Shown here piece after piece: positions 1 through 5,400 of a stretch of 8,775 nucleotides of DNA. The notes under the pieces are model-generated. The model was not told where the DNA came from. It saw only the letters and a program-made list of their open reading frames with translations, and searched no databases. Source of the stretch: Opitutia bacterium UBA4654 (lineage in GTDB: Bacteria; Verrucomicrobiota; Verrucomicrobiia; Opitutales; Intestinicryptomonadaceae); assembly GCA_002405555.1 (NCBI GenBank), contig DHMA01000058.1:1-8775 (forward strand), in the 5' to 3' direction. The translations under genes and the position numbers were made by a program. Position 1 is the stretch's first letter; each line of letters begins with the position of its first letter.

Positions 1-143
1 GACACAAAGGCGATTCCCCTGAATCTGCCCGAAAATTTGTCCATGAGCATTTTTACGTTCGAGACCGCTCCGCATTCCGCAAACTTGTCCCTAATTTCCT
101 GTTCGGTAATATCGAAGGGCAGATTGCCCACGAAGATTTCCAT
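1..143 (-). CDS. RRM-domain RNA-binding protein, N-terminal 47 residues (3' end outside window)
   Basis: The reading frame starts with ATG at 143 on the minus strand and runs off the window edge. An AGGAAA ribosome binding site lies about 5 nt upstream, which supports this start. The visible residues are the first two thirds of an RNA recognition motif: RNP2 is IFVGNL at residues 3-8, helix alpha-1 is TEQEIRDKFAECG at 13-25, and RNP1 begins at R42 (RGIAFV) after the usual D-x-x-x-G-R loop. Bacterial proteins of this type are short, about 80-140 residues, and consist of one RRM plus a basic or glycine-rich tail; they bind single-stranded RNA and are often cold-induced. RNP1 position 3, normally Phe or Tyr, is Ile44 here, while Phe46 at position 5 is kept. 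The gene probably has its own promoter, because two minus-strand terminators separate it from rpmB. Family assignment is firm; RNA target and regulation are unknown. Confidence 0.93.
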   Translation of the reverse strand, partial: MEIFVGNLPFDITEQEIRDKFAECGAVSNVKMLMDKFSGRFRGIAFV

Positions 144-173
144 TTTATTTCCTGTCTACTTTTATTTTTTGTC

Positions 174-197
174 GGAATCCCCCCGGACGGGGTTTCC
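174..197 (-). promoter_or_regulatory. GC-rich hairpin in the presumed 5' leader of the RRM gene
   Basis: GGAA-t-CCCC at 174-182 pairs with GGGG-t-TTCC at 189-197 across a 6-nt loop, with one T/T mismatch. Read in the minus direction it is followed by an A-rich stretch and then the AGGAAA site and ATG of the RRM gene, about 30 nt from the start codon. There is no T-run on the minus side, so it is not a terminator for that strand. It could stabilise the leader or act in temperature or autogenous control. That role is inference; only the pairing is visible. Confidence 0.4.
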
Positions 198-336
198 CTA
201 AATTTTATTGCAATGCTCTTTCGGGCGAAATTCGATATGCGCCTTTACACTCAGACTATCGGCAAAATACCGCCGCGCTTTCGAAAAAAATACGCGGGCA
301 GGCTCAAAAATGCGGCGTTCGGAAGAATGTCCGCGC

Positions 337-374
337 AAAAAAATGTCCAAGCCGCGCGAAAACGGCTTTGGACA
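337..374 (-). terminator. Intrinsic terminator, minus strand (distal of a pair)
   Basis: In the minus direction an 11-bp stem with one bulged base (positions 374-363 pairing with 354-344, core GCCG/CGGC flanked by TGTCC/GGACA) closes an 8-nt loop. It is followed directly by seven Ts, the complement of A337-A343. This is a textbook Rho-independent terminator. It lies about 160 nt beyond the rpmB stop codon and upstream of the RRM gene, so it either backs up the terminator at 421-457 or ends a short transcript started between them. Confidence 0.85.
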
Positions 375-420
375 GTCCGCCGAAGCTGCGCCGAGAATAA
401 ACGCCGTTGTGTTGCCAGAC

Positions 421-457
421 AAAAAAATCCCCGACGGAGAGTGCTCCGATGAGGATT
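421..457 (-). terminator. Intrinsic terminator of rpmB, minus strand (proximal of a pair)
   Basis: In the minus direction the outer stem AATCCTC/GGGGATT (one G-U pair), a 2x2 internal loop, and the inner stem CGGAG/CTCCG with a 4-nt loop are followed by a T7 tract, the complement of A421-A427, part of which pairs in the stem. It lies about 80 nt downstream of the rpmB stop codon, the expected place for its terminator. Confidence 0.75.
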
Positions 458-535
458 CCGAGAGTGTTTCGCGCGCAATTAAATTGCGGGATATTCTATT
501 GTGTGCGTGAAGCAACCTGTTGGTAAGGTGGGAAA

Positions 536-766
536 CTACGCCTTTTCGACGAGACCCGCCTTGATGGCTTTTACGCTGACCCATTCGCGCTTGACTGCGC
601 CGTTTGCCATGCGAACGCGAATGCGCTGCACATTGGGCTTGAATGTGCGCTTTGTCTGCTTGACGAGCTGCAAACCGATACCGCCGCTCTTTTTGCTTTG
701 ACCTTTGTGAATGATTCTGCGGCCTTTAACGGGACGCTTGCCTGTTACTGAACATACTCTTGCCAT
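536..766 (-). CDS. rpmB: 50S ribosomal protein bL28
   Basis: This 76-residue protein begins MARVCSVTGKRPVKG, the standard bL28 opening, and ends with the family's usual VSVKAIKAGLVEKA helix. The middle part (GIGLQLVKQTKRTFKPNVQRIRV) matches the conserved RTFxPNxQ segment. Its length is close to the usual 76-80 residues. bL28 is a basic structural protein of the large ribosomal subunit near the E site. Only one cysteine (C5) is present, so this is not a zinc-binding version. The ATG at 766 has no clear Shine-Dalgarno sequence; the leader is A/T-rich, which is common for highly expressed genes in this lineage. The gene lies 110 nt downstream of a small basic gene on the same strand, with which it may be cotranscribed, and is followed by an intrinsic terminator. 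bL28 is often paired with bL33 (rpmG), but no rpmG is visible here. Confidence 0.97.
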   Translation of the reverse strand: MARVCSVTGKRPVKGRRIIHKGQSKKSGGIGLQLVKQTKRTFKPNVQRIRVRMANGAVKREWVSVKAIKAGLVEKA

Positions 767-876
767 GATAGAAAAAATCTTATAGATGTTGAAATTTTGA
801 AATAAAGCACCTTAGCCGCGCGAATCCGCATTGCAAGCCTTTTTTTAGGCGCAGGGCAAATTCGGCGGCGTATGCG

Positions 877-1050
877 TTATTTGCCGAGGTCGGCATTGGC
901 GAGTTTTCTCGCCGCCTTAGCCGCGCTTGCGCGCACCTTGCGCTTGCGGGAGGCAAGAAGCCTCTGTCTGCGTGCGTTGGGCTTTGCGCCCGCGCTCTTT
1001 TTACCAGGCTTGCGCTTGGCTTTCGATGTCCATTGAATGAGTCCGCTCAT
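877..1050 (-). CDS. Small very basic protein, 57 residues, possibly nucleic-acid or ribosome associated
   Basis: The frame starts with ATG at 1050 and ends with TAA at 877-879. The protein opens MSGLIQWTSKAKRKPGKK and continues with Lys/Arg/Ala-rich sequence, including RRQRLLASRKRKVRAS and a C-terminal AKAARKLANADLGK helix. Roughly a third of its residues are Lys or Arg, so its pI must be very high. It has no signal peptide or membrane segment, so it should be cytoplasmic. Such composition fits an RNA- or DNA-binding or ribosome-associated polypeptide, and the neighbouring rpmB on the same strand fits that idea. I do not recognise the family; it is not bL34, bL35, bL36 or bTHX by sequence. 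A weak GAAAGA-like site precedes the ATG. That it is a real gene is inferred from the uninterrupted frame, the start placement in front of an AT-rich intergenic region, and the biased composition. Confidence 0.62.
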   Translation of the reverse strand: MSGLIQWTSKAKRKPGKKSAGAKPNARRQRLLASRKRKVRASAAKAARKLANADLGK

Positions 1051-1112
1051 AGTTTTGTCTTTCGAATTTGCGTTGTTTAAAAAATTAAAACGGCTGAATT
1101 TAACTGTTTTTT
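1051..1112. promoter_or_regulatory. AT-rich divergent promoter region
   Basis: This gap lies between the start of the minus-strand small basic gene and the plus-strand sigma operon, so promoters in both directions must lie at or near it. The stretch 1074-1112 is strikingly AT-rich against the GC-rich coding surroundings. A TTGTTT at 1073-1078 with 17-18 nt spacing to an AATTTA-like block is a possible plus-strand pair, but the match is poor. The assignment rests on gene layout and composition rather than on clear boxes. Confidence 0.3.
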
Positions 1113-1144
1113 GCTGGCGTTCCAGCTTTTTTTTTATTTTTTTT
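1113..1144 (+). terminator. Hairpin plus T tract in the leader of the sigma factor gene (terminator or attenuator)
   Basis: GCTGG (1113-1117) and CCAGC (1122-1126) form a perfect 5-bp stem around a CGTT loop. Nine Ts, one A and eight Ts follow (1127-1144). The T tract is far better than the short stem. The element ends about 38 nt before the sigma factor ATG. No plus-strand gene lies upstream in the window, so it either insulates the operon from read-through or, if the promoter is in 1051-1112, acts as a conditional attenuator. An alternative reading is an AT-rich promoter element; the symmetrical GC stem argues against that. Confidence 0.6.
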
Positions 1145-1182
1145 CAAAGCGAAACTTTTTTGGGGAAAAGGCGTTCGACACT

Positions 1183-1806
1183 ATGAAGGAAAAACGTACA
1201 GTGCAGACAAGCCCGACATTCATTCAAGGCGCGACGGAAAGCGCGGCGGCAGGCGACGGCGACGCGGCTCTGATGGTTCAGGCGGCGGACGGCTCGGAGC
1301 ATGCGTTCAGAATGCTCGTCGAGAAGTGGCAGAGGCCGCTGGCGAACTACTTCTACCGCTCGTGCTCCGACATGCACGCGGCGGAGGACATGACGCAGCA
1401 GACGTTCCTGAACCTCTACCGCGCCCGCGAGAGCTACGCCGAGTACGCCGGCGGAGACGCCCGAAAGGCGAAGTTTTCCACATACCTTTTCCGCATAGCG
1501 CGGAACGTGCTGATTTCGGAGCACCGCAAGAGGGTAAGACGCCCCTCCGACGCCACAGACCCCGCCGACTTGGACTTCCCCGCGGAAGACTCCCACTCGA
1601 CGCCCGTGTCGGAGTTGGAGGAGATTTTCTATGCGGCGGTCGAAGACCTGCCCGAAAACCAGCGAACCGCGATACTTCTGCTCAAACAGCAGCAACTTTC
1701 ATACGAAGAGATTGCCGAGGCCATGAAAGCCAACGTGCAATCTGTAAAAACGTGGATTCACCGCGCGAGAAACGCACTGCGGGAAGTCCTGAAAAATTCG
1801 GAGTAA
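1183..1806 (+). CDS. RNA polymerase ECF (sigma-70 family) sigma factor
   Basis: A 207-residue extracytoplasmic-function sigma factor. Region 2 spans residues about 38-120: EHAFRMLVEKWQRPLANYF, then AAEDMTQQTFLNLYR (the core-polymerase/-10 helix with the typical D-x-x-Q-x-x-F pattern), then FSTYLFRIARNVLISEHRK. A variable acidic linker (about 121-144) joins it to region 4 at 146-203, which opens with ELEEIFYAAVEDLPENQRTA and has the helix-turn-helix LSYEEIAEAMKANVQSVKTWIHRARNALR. Sigma 1.1 and region 3 are absent, as expected for the class. I chose ATG 1183 because GGGGAAAAGG lies just upstream and region 2 is complete. An upstream TTG at 1111 would add a Phe-rich extension that runs through the hairpin/T tract and is unlikely. 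The next gene starts 6 nt after the stop, so the two form an operon. The regulon cannot be deduced from the sequence. Confidence 0.95.
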   Translation: MKEKRTVQTSPTFIQGATESAAAGDGDAALMVQAADGSEHAFRMLVEKWQRPLANYFYRSCSDMHAAEDMTQQTFLNLYRARESYAEYAGGDARKAKFSTYLFRIARNVLISEHRKRVRRPSDATDPADLDFPAEDSHSTPVSELEEIFYAAVEDLPENQRTAILLLKQQQLSYEEIAEAMKANVQSVKTWIHRARNALREVLKNSE

Positions 1807-1812
1807 AAAACA

Positions 1813-2256
1813 ATGGATATTGAAAAGCCCAAAACGCCCGACGAGAAAATCGACGCGCTCCTCGCCGCCGACGCCCCCGCCCTGCCCGACTCTTTCACGG
1901 AAAGCGTGATGGCGGCGGCGCGGAAAATTTCGGCGGAGGAAAAGCTCGCCGACGGGCGGATAGACGCGCTCTTGGAGCGGCTTGCCGCCTTCCCGAACGC
2001 GACCGACAAAATCATGGCGGCGGTCGCAAAGGCGGGGGCGTCGCGCAGGGTGCGCAACTCGATACTCTCGTACGCCTCCGCGCTGGCGGCGGCGGCATGC
2101 GCGGCGGTCGCGGTGTTTTCGGCGACTGCCGACGCCACAATGCCGCGCGGGGTAATCACCGCCGACGACTTCGCCGAAATGTCGCTTATCGACGAGGAAA
2201 TACGCGGGATAGCCGCGCTCGTCATACAGGAGGAATTCATGGACCTCGCCCGATAG
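1813..2256 (+). CDS. Single-pass membrane protein, candidate anti-sigma factor
   Basis: A 147-residue protein whose GGAG ribosome binding site overlaps the end of the sigma gene, so translation is probably coupled. The N-terminal cytoplasmic part contains two similar units, KIDALLAADAPALPDSFTESV at residues 12-32 and RIDALLERLAAFPNATDKIM at 49-68, each continuing into an Ala-rich helix. A basic patch (SRRVRN, 77-82) precedes one membrane segment at about 84-105, then about 40 mostly acidic residues follow outside. Basic residues before the helix predict N-inside topology, as in membrane anti-sigma factors. There is no HxxxCxxC zinc anti-sigma motif; the only cysteine (C96) is within the membrane segment. 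The sigma-interacting role is inferred from operon position and topology, since I recognise no named family. It could instead be a target or modulator of the sigma factor. Confidence 0.78.
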   Translation: MDIEKPKTPDEKIDALLAADAPALPDSFTESVMAAARKISAEEKLADGRIDALLERLAAFPNATDKIMAAVAKAGASRRVRNSILSYASALAAAACAAVAVFSATADATMPRGVITADDFAEMSLIDEEIRGIAALVIQEEFMDLAR

Positions 2257-2278
2257 GCAAACGGGGTTTCAAACACGG

Positions 2279-2319
2279 GGCGCAAGTTGCGGAGTGAAAG
2301 CCGCATTTGCGCCTTTGTT
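2279..2319 (+). terminator. Strong intrinsic terminator of the sigma operon
   Basis: GGCGCAA (2279-2285) pairs with TTGCGCC (2307-2313). A G-U pair and a single bulged T lead into a second stem, TGCGG/CCGCA (2288-2292 with 2301-2305), around an 8-nt loop. TTTGTT follows. The stem is 13 bp in total and begins 23 nt after the stop of the membrane-protein gene. The arm is largely self-complementary, so it may also work on the minus strand, but no T-run lies on that side. It separates the sigma operon from the giant gene downstream. Confidence 0.85.
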
Positions 2320-2342
2320 GTACGCGGTGTAGAAAATTTCCC

Positions 2343-2449
2343 GCAAAAGGCGGAAAATCGGCGGGATAAACGGAACGCGGGACGGGCGGAAAATGTCGGT
2401 AAAAACGGAAAAAACGGCGCAAAATTTGCTTGCGTTGAAAACGCGCCGT
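2343..2449 (+). promoter_or_regulatory. Purine-rich, CGG-repeat leader with nested palindromes ahead of the giant gene
   Basis: This stretch should hold the promoter and 5' leader of the gene starting at 2470. A 10-bp direct repeat, GGCGGAAAAT, occurs at 2349-2358 and 2385-2394 (36 bp apart), and several CGG triplets separated by A-rich spacers follow up to 2417. Beyond them ACGGCGC (2414-2420) pairs with GCGCCGT (2443-2449). Two smaller palindromes sit inside or overlap: GCAAA-A-TTTGC at 2419-2429 and GCGTT-gaa-AACGC at 2432-2444. These pairings exclude one another in part, so the leader RNA could switch folds. No T-run follows, so it is not a terminator, and no convincing -35/-10 pair is visible. 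Function is inference. Confidence 0.35.
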
Positions 2450-2469
2450 CAATAGCGTTTCCATAGAGT

Positions 2470-5400
2470 ATGAAGAAAACTTTTATTTCTACCCCCCCCG
2501 TTCAAAAAAAGCTTTCGGAAAGAAAGGCTTTCGCGCTCGTGCTTTCGCTTGCGCTGATGGGCTTTATGGTTCTGCTTATCGTGACACTCGCGACGATGGT
2601 CCAGATGCAGATGAGACTCAGCCGCCAGAGCATGAACGACTTTAAGGCCAAACAGGCCGCCAAATTCGCGGCGTATCAGGCAATGAGCCGCGTGCAGAGC
2701 GCGCTCGGCCCCGACCAGCGAATAACCGCACACGCAATGATGTTCGACGACACCGTGGCGTCGCCGATTACGGAGCTTGACAACGACAAGAAGTTCGAGT
2801 GGTGGAGCGCGCCGATGAACATCGACCGCGACGAAGCGGAGAAAATAGACGACGCCGCGATTTCGCAAAACCGCTACTGGGTCGGCGTGTGGGACTCGCG
2901 CAGGGGCTACTCGCCCGAAAAGCAGCTCCGCCAGCAGGCGCGGTCGGACTATATCACAAACACGGTCGAACGCGCGCTCACTTGGCTTGTGTCGGGCAAT
3001 AAAATCAGGGAAAAGGAAAGCACCGACTATTCCGTGGTGAGATACCGCCCGACATCGAAGCTCGACGACGGCAAATACGTACGCGCAGTCAGCGCAGGCT
3101 CGTACTCCGACGAATACGGCGCGCCACGCTCCGACCGCGACGTTCTTGCGCCGCTTGTTACCCTCGACGTAGACCCCAACCCCATCACGGGCGAAAAAAT
3201 CAGCGACGGCAAGGAAACGCGCATTGCGTGGTGGGTAGCCGACGAAGGGCAAAAGGCGTCGCTCAACGCGGTCGCAACGGAGGACATGTTCGAGCACGCA
3301 AACCGCATCAATTACAGAATACAGAGCTTGCCGTTCTACTCGGGCATTCACGGCCTGACGGTATCGGGCATGGGCGGCAAGGCGGGAACAAAGGCGTTCG
3401 ACCTCGACTTCCGCGACGGCGACGACCAAAGCTCGATGGCGCGTATCCGCAACCTCGACGACATCAAACAGCTCGACATTTTCCGCTCGGGCTCGCTGCC
3501 CGACAACACCCTGCTTTCGAGGGTGTTCTTCCACAGCGCAAGCTTCAACACAAAGGGCATACTCGTAAACGTGCGCGATGGCGGTTTGAAGAAGGACCTT
3601 TCCCTCGGTCTTACCCGAAAGGACTTCGGCAACGAAGACGAAGAGCTGCTCGACAAAGACAACAACAACGCGCCCGAATATTTCGAACGCCCCTACGGCG
3701 TGGCGGGCTTCGACTTCAAAACGACGGCATACCCGCTCGTAAAGGACAACGTATACAGATACCACCACAACCCGAACAAATCGGGCGAGCCCGACAGAAA
3801 GCTCAGGGGCACGGGGCACATCTTCGGCCCGCAGATGTACGGGCACGAAAACACAGCCGACGCAGAATCGCTCTCGACTATCCGGCTGATGGCGGACATG
3901 TTCGACGACAAATACATTTGGAAAGACCCCGGCGGCCCTCTTTGGGACCAGCTCCGCTCCTATTATAATACGAGAACCGAAGACCTCGCCGACCGCGAAA
4001 CGCTCGACGCCCGCGTTCAGACGGACGACCGATACGGACTCAAACCCGTTGTAAAACGCTTCCAAGTGTTCTACGTTCCCACTTTCGTAAACTATGGCGG
4101 ACAGAAGTACGGCCTGCGTCTGCACATCATGCCGCTGCTGATTCTCTACAATCCGTACGATACGAAAATCAAGGGCGACACATACTACGCAATCCGCGTG
4201 TGGGGGCAGTTCAGACACCCCACGGGCGCGTTCAGGTTTGCAATCGGCTACGAAACGGGGCAGTACTTCCAGTGCCTGAGAGACCTCCGCACGGAAATTA
4301 TCCCCTCGATGAGCGACGAAGTCACCCGCGCCGACCCCGACAAAAAATCGCTCCGCCAGTTCATGCTTCCGTTCAGGCGCGGCACGGTCTGGGGAAGAAA
4401 CGAACAGACCGACAGCGGCACAATCGTCAACAACATCAACCCGACCTCGAACAACGACTACCCGATTAAGTGGCTTATGTCGCGCTACACGGCGTTCTTC
4501 GAAGGTTTCAGATACGGAAATACGGACGTTCCCGCATTTCCGCTGGGCTACGGCATAAAGCAGAACATGCTTTCGCAGGCGGACATCAAAAGCGCAATCG
4601 CGCCCACCAACATCAACGTCTCGGAAACTTTCAAGTGGAGACACTGGAAAGACATCGTGGCGGACGGCAACATAGTCCCGTCGAGCGAGCTTGCCTCGGA
4701 AAGGGCGACGGCGGGAAGAAACCGCTACGCCGCGCGGGTTGCGAGAATCCCGCTTTACCTCAACAGCATAATCTACGCGGTAACGCACGGTTCGTACTTT
4801 AACTCTATCCTAAAAGACCCCGACGCCGCCGAAGGCTACCTGTTCTTCGCACAGCGCAGCATCGACGCCCGCAACCCCGAAAACGCGAGCAAAATCTACA
4901 CCGCCAGCGACGGCAACACCGACGACGCAAACCTGCGCTTCATGGCCTACGACGCAAAGGGAATCGAACCCGGCAAGGCGAAGATTTTTTCCATGAAGAA
5001 AATCATAAGCTACGTCGGCAACCCGAAGAACAAGGGCAGCTCTTCCGACCAGGACAAGGACGGCCCGAACGGCGTACTCGAAGAAAACGCAACAAAGAGC
5101 CTTTACGAAGAGCGCGACGCCATGATGTACGGACTCGACAACGGCGGCGTTCTCGGCGGCTGCTTCTATGTGGATATTCCCCACCCAGAAGCCGAGCACG
5201 CCGCGAAGTACGACAACGACACCGACTGGCAGTACAGAGACAGGCTCGGCAAATACGTTCTCTTCGACCTAGACCTCATCGCCGCGTGCAACATCAAGGA
5301 CGTGAACGGCGCGAACATGGAGACGAATATCAACAACCTGTATATAGACATGCAGGACATCGAAGGCGTCTACCCGCGCAAGGAAATGTCGGGCATGGAA

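Larger units (their letters stand above)
144..535. other. 392-nt intergenic stretch between rpmB and the RRM gene
   Basis: I see no convincing gene here. It contains two minus-strand intrinsic terminators (337-374 and 421-457), a 15-bp palindrome at 474-488 (CGCAATT-A-AATTGCG) just inside the rpmB 3' untranslated region, and the hairpin at 174-197. The roughly 140 nt between 198 and 336 should hold the promoter of the RRM gene, but no clear -35/-10 pair stands out. Open frames across this region on both strands run through the terminators and have no recognisable protein features. Confidence 0.6.

Noticed and set aside
208..510. 100-residue plus-strand open frame between the RRM gene and rpmB.
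   Set aside because: It crosses the terminators on the antisense side, has low-complexity basic composition and no ribosome binding site or domain.
198..584. 128-residue minus-strand open frame overlapping the 3' end of rpmB.
   Set aside because: It starts inside rpmB in another frame, runs through both intrinsic terminators and has no recognisable protein features.
837..850. GCCT-T6-AGGC as a possible terminator between the small basic gene and rpmB.
   Set aside because: The stem is only 4 bp and no T-run follows on the minus strand, where both neighbouring genes lie.
1111..1182. N-terminal extension of the sigma factor from a TTG start at 1111.
   Set aside because: It would translate through the hairpin and T tract, giving a Phe-rich leader with no match to sigma factors; ATG 1183 has a purine-rich site upstream and a complete protein.
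1758..2306. 182-residue minus-strand open frame opposite the membrane-protein gene.
   Set aside because: Ser/Ala-rich shadow frame; the plus-strand gene has a ribosome binding site, membrane helix and operon context.
2237..2464. 75-residue minus-strand open frame in the leader of the giant gene.
   Set aside because: It overlaps the strong terminator and the repeat-rich leader, and has no start site signal or family resemblance.
2449..4788. Very long minus-strand open frame (779 residues) opposite the 5' part of the giant gene.
   Set aside because: It is a mirror of the plus-strand gene: its Val/Arg/Ala-heavy composition arises from the GC-rich codons read backwards, it contains no domain or motif, and the plus strand carries clear family motifs across the same span.
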